Shown here in pieces: positions 23,086 through 32,486 of a stretch of 64,000 nt of DNA. This stretch comes from Cryptomeria japonica (Eukaryota; Streptophyta; Pinopsida; Cupressales; Cupressaceae): the NCBI RefSeq assembly GCF_030272615.1, contig NC_081409.1, forward strand, positions 874,688,594 through 874,752,593, written 5' to 3'. The first letter of the stretch is position 1, and the number at the start of each line of letters is the position of its first letter. The notes below the pieces were generated by a model. That model was given only the letters and a program-made list of their open reading frames with translations, ran no database searches and was not told the DNA's origin. The position numbers were made by a program, and so were the translations under genes.

Positions 23086-24020
23086 TGTTGTTCTCAAAAT
23101 CTGATTCCCCTTCAATGCCCTTAATAATACAATCTAAAATAGGTGCCGAGAAGACATCAAGGATAAAGGGAATTTAGAGACAACATATGACAAGGTTTGG
23201 TTAGACCTTCTACACTTCGGGCTCTTCCTTGAGCCCAGGTGGGTATACCCTTTGTGAATTAACTTCACACTCTTAAGCAACAAACCCACAGCAAACCAGT
23301 CCAGAAAAATAGTGAGTTTATTCACCTTGAAAACAACTGAAAACAAAGAATGAAACAATACTCAACTTCAGCATATTTGATCAACAAAGCATGCAATAAA
23401 CAGCTTCGATTAGTACCAGTGCTTTATCCAAGGCTGCAGAGTCACTCAAACTCAAATAAAACTCCTGAAACAAAATATCTCCATACTTCCCATCAACTTG
23501 GTTTCCATTAATCCTTGCAAATGCCTAACACCAACAAGAATTCAATCACTTCAAACTAAACTATGGTCCTCAAAATTCAAAGTTTCTCCCAAAGTATTTA
23601 CTGGTAAGAATGATCATGCATATTTAATTTCCCTCCTAAAGAGAAAAGCTAAAAACACCCATACTGAGATTGCCTTACAATTTCAATCAAACGGAAAATC
23701 CTGGATTATTCAGAGTGAAAACAGTAAATAAACTTAAGGACAAGTTTGAAGACGACACAAAGCTTCACTCAAAACTGACGGTCTGTATATTGATATTCAT
23801 TTGAAAAGATTTACAAAAGTCTGATTCTCCATTAAACTTTGGAAAAGCTCAGATAATATTTCTGCAGCGTTTTCTTACAAAATTTTTGTGATCGCTCTCT
23901 CTCTAGTACTGGTATCCATTTATAACAATATGGATGCACAAAGCTTCGGACTTCTCGAGGAAAGTTTGTTACAATTTATTTCAAAAATTGAAGAGGTTAT
24001 GATTTTTTTGCGTGAATCAG
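23086..24020 (-). repeat. R-U5-like 3' terminus of element C
   Basis: It begins TGTTGTTCTCAAAA next to the target duplication. Blocks matching the 36724 LTR at nearly the same offsets include GACAACAT, a CT(A/G)CACTTC(A/G)GG segment, ACCCTTT and ACCAGTGC with CAGAGTCAC. Overall similarity looks only about 60 percent by eye. A minus-strand TATA-like motif (TTATAAATGG) lies near 23913-23922. I cannot place the U3 start: the 3' LTR may extend as far as about 29550 and so contain ORFs X and Y. Confidence 0.55.
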
Positions 24021-25394
24021 TTATGCGCTCTTCTTAGATTCCCCAGCAGTCTGTTCAACGGGTTGTTCAGTTGTAACTTCTTCTGGCTCTTCAGGGACGC
24101 CCTCCAACTGCTCCGGATCTCGAGTGGAATATTTAACTTCCCACTCACTATATGTCTCCTCTGTCGGCCATACAAAACTAATCACATCATTCTTAACTTT
24201 AGTCAACCTTTTCCAAGAATTCCTCAGCTTGTTGACTTCTGAGTTAAGAAAACTATAGTGTGATTTAATTCTTTCTATTTCCTGTATGGTTATAACAAAG
24301 AACGAGGTATCATCCAGATCAATGATTCCCTTGACCCTTGCTAACAATTTGGCATCCATCTCATTGAGCCATATCTCCTCATCTTTCAGTTGATCTGGAT
24401 TGGCAAAAATTCCTGGGAGCAACTCACAAACTTGATCAGTGTATTCCTTTTTAAGCAATTTAACCCTTCTTTCCACGTTGTCCACCTCTGTTGCCAATTG
24501 CAATAAACTCTTAGTGATATCAGAAGTGGATTTGATAATAGGGTTAGATCTTGCTTCATCACAGGAAACACACATGAACTCTAAGTCTTGCTCCCTAGGC
24601 CTCCATCTGTCAAAAATGGGTGTCAAAATGGCCTTATCTCTTCTTAACTCAGTCCATATCTCCATGACCTTTCCTACACTATTGTGAAGGAGTGAGGCAT
24701 TTATAGTGTCTGCAAAACTGGAGATTGTGGCTTTTATCTTCTCTTCATACTTTCCTGCATAATAAGCCTGAGTTTGCTTTAGACTCTCCAATTCTTGGGG
24801 AGTTATCTCAATCATTTGAGAGCTGGAAGGTGCAGGAGACGGTGGGAGCTCAATGATGGGGCTAGTAGGTGGAGGTCTTGCAGGAGAAGAGGTGATCATT
24901 AATGTTGAAGACTCACCTTGTTGGTGCTGTCCTGCTAGCTGGCTCTGCAATTTAGCAATAATGCTATCTCTGCCTCTTATCTCCTCCTTAGCACTATCAT
25001 AAGCCTTCAAAACTGTTTCCAATTTAAACTGGAGGGCCTCCTTTTCTTTGGCTTCCTTTTCAGCCACTGCAACACTAAATTTGGCAATCTCTAGTACAGT
25101 GCTAGCAGCCTCTACTACCCCTGTACTCTCTACTCTCTTGACCATCAATCCACCAATGTGACTTGTCCCTGAGGTATCTTTACCTTTCTTGTCCTCATTT
25201 CTTTTAAGGGACCACATGACCAGTGCAACATTGTCCTTACTAAATGTAACCCCTTCCATGGGTTTGGTCTCTTTTCTCACTGCATCCAGCACCAGAGCAT
25301 CAGCAATATTCCACTCTGGTAAAATGAGCACTCCAGCTTGTGCTACTAAATCCCTTCCCTGTTCAGGAGTGATGGTTTTGAATTCTTCCATCAT
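24021..25394 (-). CDS. ORF Y of element C: unrecognised coiled-coil protein
   Basis: 457 residues from ATG 25394 with no stops. The N-terminus (about 1-100) looks globular. Residues about 105-155 are a charged heptad-like helix (EKEAKEKEALQFKLETVLKA), followed by a Pro/Ser-rich linker. A long helical region comes next, and then an acidic Glu-rich tail. I recognise no catalytic motif, signal peptide or membrane segment. It is in the same frame as ORF X, separated by two TAG codons (25440-25442 and about 25401-25403), so X and Y may be one protein, readthrough products or two proteins. The position after integrase in sense orientation is that of an accessory gene. Structural, chaperone or env-like roles are all unproven. 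Confidence 0.65.
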   Translation of the reverse strand: MMEEFKTITPEQGRDLVAQAGVLILPEWNIADALVLDAVRKETKPMEGVTFSKDNVALVMWSLKRNEDKKGKDTSGTSHIGGLMVKRVESTGVVEAASTVLEIAKFSVAVAEKEAKEKEALQFKLETVLKAYDSAKEEIRGRDSIIAKLQSQLAGQHQQGESSTLMITSSPARPPPTSPIIELPPSPAPSSSQMIEITPQELESLKQTQAYYAGKYEEKIKATISSFADTINASLLHNSVGKVMEIWTELRRDKAILTPIFDRWRPREQDLEFMCVSCDEARSNPIIKSTSDITKSLLQLATEVDNVERRVKLLKKEYTDQVCELLPGIFANPDQLKDEEIWLNEMDAKLLARVKGIIDLDDTSFFVITIQEIERIKSHYSFLNSEVNKLRNSWKRLTKVKNDVISFVWPTEETYSEWEVKYSTRDPEQLEGVPEEPEEVTTEQPVEQTAGESKKSA

Positions 25395-25439
25395 CTCCTA
25401 TTTTATCTCTTCCTCTACTGAGGCTGGATCTTTAGTAGG

Positions 25440-27335
25440 CTACTCTGCCCTTTTTGCTTCACATCTAGCATTATATTTATCTATATGTTGCTTCCAAATA
25501 AATTGCATAAATGCTTCAGATGTGACAAAGCCATCATCAGCTAGAAAGGCACTAGTGGCCTTCTTTATCTCAAGATCCCACTCCTGGCCTTTGAGTTCAG
25601 TTGAATTGATGTCCATCTGTGCTTCAGTGGGTTCTTCTGGCATCCCTTCTTCCACTTCATCATATGTATATGCAATCTCCCCCAAGCTGCCCAACTGAGA
25701 GAGGTATTCAGTTGCTGCTTGCTCATCTCCTATGTGGAGAGGGGATTGGGATGGGGAATACAGGGGTGTATCTGATTGCACTTCCTTTCCCACCCTCTGC
25801 TTCTTTGGGCTGTCCTGGATGTCAATGACATCTTGTACCTTCCTCTTTCCTTTGGATGAAGAGGGCTCCCCTGTTGTAGACACCAACACACTGTAACCTG
25901 CTTTCTTATGCAGGGTGTAATCACCAGGAGGGATTGCTTTAATGGGAGCTGATTTTCCCAAAATCATTCTTGCTTTCTCAGGGTTATTCTTGATTACAAC
26001 TTCCCTCTTCTCCTTTATTGTTTGCATTACATCCTCAAAGCAAATAATCAAAAATTTTATTTTCTCTTCCAATGGGAAGAAGCTAGATAATGGGTCATAG
26101 CTAGCATCAAATTGATGCACAAAATCCAGGGCCTTCCTGTAAGCCACCCACTCTTCCTTCCTCAACTCCTGTTCATCTAAATCAAATTCATTCCTGATGA
26201 GGTCTTTAGGAAAGTGGAATTGATGAGGCCTACCTCTGCATGCTACTTTCTTCCGGAACACACCATTGTAAAAGTCCTCTGGATCAGCACATCTAGACAC
26301 TGCAGTGGACAAATGGTAGGGTTTGAGGAAATCCTCAAAACATTTCCAGCCTCCCTTGGTGATTACAAATTGGTGGGCTACTGTAGCCATAGGGAAAATA
26401 GTCCCTTTACCTCTGCCTGTTAACTCTGCCTCTTGCAGGTTACCAATTTGTCTGAGAATCTCAGCTATTCCCACTTTGAGGGGGACCTGGTATGGTAACA
26501 AAAATGGGGTGCCTCTGAAACCAAAGACTCTAAAAACTGTAGAGACTGGATATAAGTACATATCACCCCAGTTATGAACTATCTTGATATTTTCTGCGAA
26601 TTCTTTTGGTCTTAAGAACTCCAGAAGAACCTTGGGGACTCTTGGGTTGTCAGAGCAAAGGAGAGTCCTTATTTTGGATGCAAAATATTTATCAAATTTT
26701 AAAAAACTAGCATCCTCTCTGTCCCATGACAACACAGTACTCCATAGTTGTACCGGCATCTTTTCTCCCTCCTTTTCTTTTACCAGGTCCATTCCACTGG
26801 CGAAATAATCACCACCTTTGAAGAGAAAGAGGTGCATCAAGAGTGAATACCACCCAAATGGCCTATCTACCTTTCCATTCTTTATCCCTATCAATCCTCC
26901 ATGGATAGCATTGGCAATATAAGAAGCATAATCAAATGTAATAGCAAGGGAAGGATTCAAAATTTGAACAATCATTAGCAAGTAATGGTTTGGCATATTC
27001 GATTCAGCATCCTCTCCTAGAACTTGGCAAAGTGTCCAATACATCCCTTTTGCCCTCAAGGTAAACATACTTAATGAAAAAGGCTCTTGTGTATTGGGCC
27101 CTACAACTGCTAACCCTCCTACTTTCAGAAAAAGTTCTTTGAGAGGCCCATTCCTAAGATGACTCCTCTGTGCCCTGTACACCTGAGCTAATTGTGTGAA
27201 GTTTATAGGTTCCAAGAAGTTGGTGAACTCACTGAGCCCAAATGCTTTTCTCAACTCTTCTGCATTAATCTCCACGAGGGTTTTTCCATTTACATCCTGG
27301 ATGCACCTTGTAATTGAATCATAATTCAATGCCAT
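25440..27335 (-). CDS. ORF X of element C: unrecognised large accessory protein
   Basis: 631 residues from ATG 27335; a TGA lies a few codons upstream in the same frame, which supports this start. Residues 1 to about 470 look folded (TLVEINAEELRKAFGLSEF near the N-terminus, then Trp/Phe-rich segments such as PFGWYSLLMHLFLF). That architecture reminds me of plant transposon-associated domains that precede low-complexity tails, but I cannot name a family. Near residues 490-520 are basic clusters (KGKRK, KKQR) that could be a nuclear localisation signal, followed by a Ser/Pro/Glu-rich tail. No RT, integrase or protease motif is present. It is preceded by about 0.6 kb of leader and the inverted-repeat module array. 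Absence of internal stops suggests recent selection or a young copy. Confidence 0.7.
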   Translation of the reverse strand: MALNYDSITRCIQDVNGKTLVEINAEELRKAFGLSEFTNFLEPINFTQLAQVYRAQRSHLRNGPLKELFLKVGGLAVVGPNTQEPFSLSMFTLRAKGMYWTLCQVLGEDAESNMPNHYLLMIVQILNPSLAITFDYASYIANAIHGGLIGIKNGKVDRPFGWYSLLMHLFLFKGGDYFASGMDLVKEKEGEKMPVQLWSTVLSWDREDASFLKFDKYFASKIRTLLCSDNPRVPKVLLEFLRPKEFAENIKIVHNWGDMYLYPVSTVFRVFGFRGTPFLLPYQVPLKVGIAEILRQIGNLQEAELTGRGKGTIFPMATVAHQFVITKGGWKCFEDFLKPYHLSTAVSRCADPEDFYNGVFRKKVACRGRPHQFHFPKDLIRNEFDLDEQELRKEEWVAYRKALDFVHQFDASYDPLSSFFPLEEKIKFLIICFEDVMQTIKEKREVVIKNNPEKARMILGKSAPIKAIPPGDYTLHKKAGYSVLVSTTGEPSSSKGKRKVQDVIDIQDSPKKQRVGKEVQSDTPLYSPSQSPLHIGDEQAATEYLSQLGSLGEIAYTYDEVEEGMPEEPTEAQMDINSTELKGQEWDLEIKKATSAFLADDGFVTSEAFMQFIWKQHIDKYNARCEAKRAE

Positions 27336-28019
27336 TTGGGTTAACAAATATCAATCCATGAACACTCCTGGGACCACCAACTTCCCAACATCTAATTCCC
27401 AAATGCTATTTTGAGGAGCAGGAGAATTCCTCATCCCAAATCCGATTCTAAATAACCCCAACCTAGATAATCCAACCTATGGGTCTCTTAACCAATTACC
27501 CTTGTCATATAATCCTTCTCCAATCTTCAGACGGGGAGCCTTGGGTACTAACTCCTTGGCCTTAGATGCCTGATTGGTTGACAGCGTTAACTGTTCTAAA
27601 AGTCATCACACACACTTCTTTCTAAATAATCAACTTTACCAGAAAATTCCCTTTTAGGAGCCATTTGCAATACAACCAGAGGAATATCACTTCTTAAAAC
27701 ACTTCTATAATATGAGAATAATTTCACTTATTACAACACAAGTATGGTTGCAAAATAAGAAAGAACCTGATGCTTGCTTGAAGAAATTCGCTCTGCAACT
27801 GATTCACCTTCTCTGTATTTGCAAAAGATAACTCTGCGTTACTCTTCTGCAAAATCCTTTTAAAAGATCTCTATACTTGGTTGTTAGGAAATCAAATGCT
27901 TGTACTCTGGGCCTTAACTATAACATTGATTCCGCATGCTTCGACCGTCCCTTCAAAATCGAATTCATACGAGAATTCATATTGTAACTCCAACGGGTCG
28001 TAGCCTTCCTGCAAGTGTC
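27336..28019 (-). promoter_or_regulatory. Probable leader and promoter of ORF X
   Basis: Non-coding. On the minus strand TTTTAAAAGG near 27857-27866 is a TATA-like element about 520 bp upstream of the ORF X ATG. It lies just downstream (in that direction) of the inverted-repeat modules. The leader has several short ATGs. Promoter activity is inferred from arrangement only. Confidence 0.4.
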
Positions 28020-28238
28020 TCACTGTGAATTGCATTTTGACGGCTTTGTCTTTAGTCTGGGTCCCATCCTTCTATTGGCTACATAATACCACGCGGCATC
28101 TGATCATTGGCTTAGAAAATCCCTTTACATTCTATTTTGATACTGGCCAAATGTATCCCTTTTTACTGTGGCGGGCCCATGTTTTTCCCTTTTTGCCATG
28201 TCATCATCATGACACGTGGACGACCCTCGTTAACTCTC

Positions 28239-28287
28239 GCTATTTCGCGGCCTTAAAAGGTGAGCACCTCACCCTTGCGAAATAGCG
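28239..28287. promoter_or_regulatory. Inverted-repeat module 1
   Basis: Perfect 11-bp arms CGCTATTTCGC (28239-28249) and GCGAAATAGCG (28277-28287), with arm starts 38 bp apart. The loop contains a second palindrome, GGTGAG-CAC-CTCACC. Confidence 0.85.
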
Positions 28288-28690
28288 CGGGCCATTGGAT
28301 CATCTTTCAAGTTAATCACCTTTTAATCCTTCGAACAGGTCCTCAGGAATGGTGGGCCCGCTGAGCCGTCACTAACACCTGGCATCCAGTCACCTACCGT
28401 GCTGATTTGTCATTCTATCATTTACCAGAAGAAGAACCATGGGGGCCCTACCTTCATCTCAACAGGTCTATCTCCTATGTCATCATCAAGACATGTGGAC
28501 GGCTAATATTAACCCCTTGAGAAGGCTCTCAGAGATGGTGGGCCCACGGACATGCCATGGACACCTGGCGCCTTTTCACTTTTGGATCCGACCTGTCAAT
28601 TTTTCATTTGTCAAGCAGGAACCGTAGGGACCCAGAGTTTCCTTTTAGACTGCGTGTCATCAAGACACGTGGACGGTCCTGGTTAACTTT

Positions 28691-28740
28691 CGCTATTTCG
28701 CGGCCTTAAGAAGTGGGCATCTTACCCTTGCGAAAAAGCG
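28691..28740. promoter_or_regulatory. Inverted-repeat module 2
   Basis: Arms CGCTATTTCGC (28691-28701) and GCGAAAAAGCG (28730-28740) with one mismatch. Arm starts are 39 bp apart. It is preceded by GACACGTGGACG. Confidence 0.8.
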
Positions 28741-29131
28741 CGAGCTGTTAGATCATATCTCAACTTGCTCGGCATTTAAACCTTGTTAGAAACTCTCAGA
28801 GATGGTGGGCCCACGGACACGCCATGGACACCTGGCGCCTTGTCACCTTCGGAGCTGACCTGTCAATTTTTTATTTGCTCGAAGGAGCCACGGGGTCTCA
28901 GTAAATTGTAAGAGCTGTCCTTGCCAGGTCATCTCCACCTGTGAGCCAACTCATCTTTGGGGCCCACTGACACGTCATGGACACCTAGAGCCTTGACCTG
29001 CTGACTGTGGCGACCTATGCCACGTGTTACCTTATAATACGCCAGAAGAAAGCCACGGGGCTCCAGCTATCTCTGACAGCTATGCCTTCCACTTACCCCG
29101 TCGTGACACATGGACGACTGATATTCATTCT

Positions 29132-29181
29132 CGCTATTTCACAGCCTTAAAGGGTGAGCACTTAACCCTCGCGAAATAGCG
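29132..29181. promoter_or_regulatory. Inverted-repeat module 3
   Basis: Arms CGCTATTTCAC (29132-29142) and GCGAAATAGCG (29171-29181) with one mismatch. Arm starts are 39 bp apart. It is preceded by GACACATGGACG. Confidence 0.8.
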
Positions 29182-29230
29182 CTGACCGTCGGATCCTTTC
29201 TCAAGTTGATCGGCATTTACCGGGCCCGAC

Positions 29231-29678
29231 ACTTTAGAATGAAATAACACAAGGCGAAAAATTTTCAAATAATCAACATGACCACCTAGGTAAATAGCAA
29301 GGGGGGACACTTCTTACGACCCCACGACCCATGACTTAAGTGGAATAAAGTAATGAAGGAATAGAAACCAGGGGATCTAATACAAAAGATAAAGTTTAAA
29401 ACTTGGAAAACCCTTAAACCCTCTAGGTTTAGAACAAAGCTGAAACACCTTAGACCATACCCTATTCAAAAAAATTCAAAATACCATAGCCAATTATGGG
29501 GAAAGAACCCAATTTTAAAACAGTGATAACAGTGGCTCTGACTAGGGATGGTTGATTACGAGATCAACACAAGAAAACTTAGAAATTCCGGAAAAACAGA
29601 CCAACAAACAGACCAAAACCAAGAAAGCAGGAAATAAAACAAAATATATACAAACAAAGGACCTACCGTGCATGGACA
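29231..29678 (-). other. Non-coding region directly after the element C integrase
   Basis: Sequence between the pol stop and the module array, with no gene. On the minus strand it contains poly-T rich stretches. I could not identify a convincing polypurine tract or an LTR start here, although a PPT is expected somewhere between the integrase and the 3' LTR. Confidence 0.5.
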
Positions 29679-32486
29679 TTAAGAGAAATAATGCTTCAGG
29701 AATTGTCCATGCACTGGAAATTCTTGCATCTCATCATTCATATTCTTCAGAAAATATGAATCCTTACCATTCAAGTCACAAATTACAAAAGGGCCAATCC
29801 AGAGTGATTCAAACTTCTTATGCTTTCCTTTATCCTGCCCTTTTGCATTCCACTGAAGAACCATGTCGTTAATTTGAAACTTCCTTAACGATGTCCTTTT
29901 ATCAAAAAGATATTTTGACTGTAACTGGAGCTTTTGATTTTTCTTATGAGCAGAAGTTCTAAGCTCTTCCACTTCTACAATTTGGATCATTTTGTTCTCC
30001 ATTGGTTCAGATATTTCCATGTCCTCTTCCTGCAAAAACTTATACACTGGAAGAAGGTTATTTACCAGTAATCTAGCTTGGGCACCATAAACCAACTCAA
30101 AAGGTGACATTCCAATGGATTTTTTAACTGTTATTCTATCCGCCCACAGAGCTAATTTCAACTTTTGATCCCAAGACCTTTTGTTTTCTTCTAGGATCTT
30201 CTTGATGATATTTAGCAAGCTTTTGTTGCTAGATTCTGCTTGTCCATTCCCCTGAGGGTGATAAGGTGATGAGTATGACATGAGTATACCATGACTATTA
30301 CAAAAACCTACAAATTCTTCTGATCTAAAACACATAGCATTATCCATGACCAATTTTGCAGGTGTTCCAAATCTAGTCACAATATTATCCATCAGGAAAT
30401 CAATGACAATCTTACTAGTAGCTCTTCTTGTGGGAATAGCTTCTATCCATTTGGTAAAATAATCTGTAGCCACTATAATCCATCCATGACCTCTTCCTGA
30501 CTTTTCAACAATCTCTCCAATAAAATCAATACCCCATTGGACAAAAGGAGCTTCTACAGAGACTGGATTCAGGGGTAAAGCTCCTTCATACTTGAGCTTG
30601 GAAGAAAATCTTTGACACGAATCACATCTTCGAACATATGCATGAGTATCTTTAAACAAGGTAGGCCAATAATATCCAGCCCATATTATCTTACCAGCTG
30701 TAGTCTTAGCAGAGTAATGACCTCCACATACTCCATCATGCATTTCATTCAACATCTGTTTAGCTTGAAATTCATCCAAACACAGTAGTAACTCCCCATC
30801 TCTTTTTCTCCAAAAAAGATCACCCTGAATAAGGACATACTTTTGGGACTTGAGCTTCAAAGTTCTCTTCTGGTTGTGTGTCATTTCTTCTGGCAGCATA
30901 TTACCTTTTAATACTTGGATTATCTCTATGTACCATGGTTGTCTCTCAATACTAGTAACCAAAGTATCTTCAACCTCAACATTGTGTACTTCTACATTCA
31001 TGAGATTTGACTTAGTTATGAGCTTGGCCAAACCTAACTCTCTCACCAATTTAGTGATCTTTATCTCCAAATTGAACTCTTGAATTCTATTGATCCACCT
31101 ACATCTCTTCCCAGTAACCTCAGATTGAGACAAAATATCTTTAACTGCAGCATGTGGAACATAGGCAGTGACATTTGCATTCACCAAATATGGCCTAAAG
31201 GCTTTAACAGCTTTAACAAAGGCATAAGCTTGTTTCTCCATAGTTTCATATTTTAATTCTGCCGCTTGCAAAGATTTTCTATAGAAAGCTATGGGATGTT
31301 CATATCCCTCATTATCCTTTTGCAATAACACTGCAGCCACTATGTGATATGAAGCAAAAGAAAACAAAGAAAAAGGCTTACCATAATCTAGGGACTTCAA
31401 CACTGGTGCTTCCTGGATTGCTTTCTTAATCTCATTAAAAGATTTTGAGGCTTCCTGATCCCAGTGAAATTTTGCGTCCTTCTTGAGCAACTTGACAATA
31501 GGCTTCACTATCTCAGCAAAGTTTGCAATGAATCTCCCGACAAAATTCACTTTGCCTAAAAAGGACTGAATTCCTTTCACATTCTTTGGTTCAGACACCC
31601 TGTTGATTGCTTCAATTCTCTCAGGGTCTATTCTTATACCTTCCTTGGAGACTATGTGTCCCAATAACTTTCCTTCAGTGACCCCAAAGTGACATTTCTT
31701 GGGATTCAGTGATACACCAAATTCCAAAGCCTTATCAAATACCTTTTCTAAATGTCCACAGTGATCATCAGCCTTCTTTGAGAAACAAGTTAAATCATCT
31801 TGGTAAACCACCATAATAATATTAATGAATTCCTTAAAAGCCACATCCATAGCTCTTTGAAATGTAGCCCCTGCATTTTTCAATCCAAATGGCATTCTCA
31901 CATATACATAAGTTCCCCATGGGGTAGTAAAAGCTGTTTTAAACTGTTCTGACTCCTTTACCAACACTTGATTGTATCCTGAGAAACCATCCATCATGGA
32001 TAAAAGATCACATCCTGTCACTCTTTGTAACATTGCTTCCATATTTGGGGATGAATAATTATCTTTTAAAGAGGCAACATTAAGATTTCTAAAATCAACA
32101 CACAATCTGATGTCTCCATTTTTCTTTCTTACTGGGACCAGATTAGAGACCAATGAAGAATGTCTGATTGGTTTGATAATCCCCCCTTCTCTCAATTTAG
32201 TCAACTCTTGTTGCATTTTTGTTTCTAACAAGGGGTTAATAGGTCTCTGTTTCTGTCTAAAAGGCTTAGCATCTGGAAGTAAGGGAACTTCATGCTGAAA
32301 AAGATCTTGTCTATACACCTTTAGGTCTTCATAAGACCAAGCAAAAACATGTCTATACCTTTTCAGTAAACCGATTAGGTTAGTCCTAACATGAGGAGGT
32401 AGCTTCTTTCCAATATATACCAACTTGGGGGATGATTCTGTCTCCAAGTTGACCTCCTCTAATTCTTCTAACTTGGTGGTAGATTG
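29679..32486 (-). CDS. Element C pol: RT, degenerate RNase H, integrase
   Basis: Open for about 935 codons after the TAG at 32487-32489, with no ATG near its start, so it needs readthrough or processing. Numbering residues from codon 32447, RT lies at about 30-260 with LVPVRKKNGDIRLCVDFRNL, MMDGFSGYNQ (first Asp, residue 153) and VVYQDD (215-218). The gRH (about 350-470) is degenerate: SFAS replaces TDAS, EKQAYAFV lacks the Glu, and VPHAAVK replaces TDHAAL. Integrase follows with CGGHYSAK, RRCDSCQ, WGIDFIG, LVMDNA and GQAESSNKSL, so the D-D-E triad is intact. The C-terminal GPF motif ends at 29679. It would copy and insert the element. RNase H activity presumably comes from the separate aRH upstream. 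Confidence 0.9.
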   Translation of the reverse strand, partial: QSTTKLEELEEVNLETESSPKLVYIGKKLPPHVRTNLIGLLKRYRHVFAWSYEDLKVYRQDLFQHEVPLLPDAKPFRQKQRPINPLLETKMQQELTKLREGGIIKPIRHSSLVSNLVPVRKKNGDIRLCVDFRNLNVASLKDNYSSPNMEAMLQRVTGCDLLSMMDGFSGYNQVLVKESEQFKTAFTTPWGTYVYVRMPFGLKNAGATFQRAMDVAFKEFINIIMVVYQDDLTCFSKKADDHCGHLEKVFDKALEFGVSLNPKKCHFGVTEGKLLGHIVSKEGIRIDPERIEAINRVSEPKNVKGIQSFLGKVNFVGRFIANFAEIVKPIVKLLKKDAKFHWDQEASKSFNEIKKAIQEAPVLKSLDYGKPFSLFSFASYHIVAAVLLQKDNEGYEHPIAFYRKSLQAAELKYETMEKQAYAFVKAVKAFRPYLVNANVTAYVPHAAVKDILSQSEVTGKRCRWINRIQEFNLEIKITKLVRELGLAKLITKSNLMNVEVHNVEVEDTLVTSIERQPWYIEIIQVLKGNMLPEEMTHNQKRTLKLKSQKYVLIQGDLFWRKRDGELLLCLDEFQAKQMLNEMHDGVCGGHYSAKTTAGKIIWAGYYWPTLFKDTHAYVRRCDSCQRFSSKLKYEGALPLNPVSVEAPFVQWGIDFIGEIVEKSGRGHGWIIVATDYFTKWIEAIPTRRATSKIVIDFLMDNIVTRFGTPAKLVMDNAMCFRSEEFVGFCNSHGILMSYSSPYHPQGNGQAESSNKSLLNIIKKILEENKRSWDQKLKLALWADRITVKKSIGMSPFELVYGAQARLLVNNLLPVYKFLQEEDMEISEPMENKMIQIVEVEELRTSAHKKNQKLQLQSKYLFDKRTSLRKFQINDMVLQWNAKGQDKGKHKKFESLWIGPFVICDLNGKDSYFLKNMNDEMQEFPVHGQFLKHYFS

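Larger units (their letters stand above)
28020..29230. repeat. Degenerate tandem modules with ACGT motifs and 11-bp inverted repeats
   Basis: About three copies of a roughly 450-bp composite. Each holds a GACAC(G/A)TGGACG block, then a CGCTATTTCGC...GCGAAATAGCG inverted repeat, then a GTTAGATC/GTCGGATC-type tail ending GGCATTTA. Interspersed are four copies of a GGTGGGCCCACGGACACGCC type block followed by ATGGACACCTGG. The content is GC-richer than the surroundings. One homologous module occurs in the upstream LTR at 38120-38260. Confidence 0.8.

Noticed and set aside
23086-23142. C1 gag coding continuing to about 23142 (DCIIKGIEGESDFENN reading)
   Set aside because: The stretch reads as plausible protein, but the exact CACTG duplication, the shared TGTTGTTC end and the in-frame join at 40819 favour the element border at 23086.
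24021-27335. ORFs X/Y as an intact host gene
   Set aside because: They are intronless, in the same orientation as pol, inside the duplication-bounded element and next to LTR-like modules, so they belong to the element unless shown otherwise.
27383-27390. TCCCAACA as the U3 start of the element C 3' LTR (would give 23086-27390, about 4.3 kb)
   Set aside because: Length would suit the 4.1-kb upstream LTR, but the neighbouring sequence does not match the 40813 end. No purine tract precedes it, and the interior would be coding, unlike the upstream LTR.
29552-29872. Plus-strand 106-codon ORF overlapping the pol 3' end
   Set aside because: It overlaps the integrase gene of element C on the other strand and has no recognisable domain.
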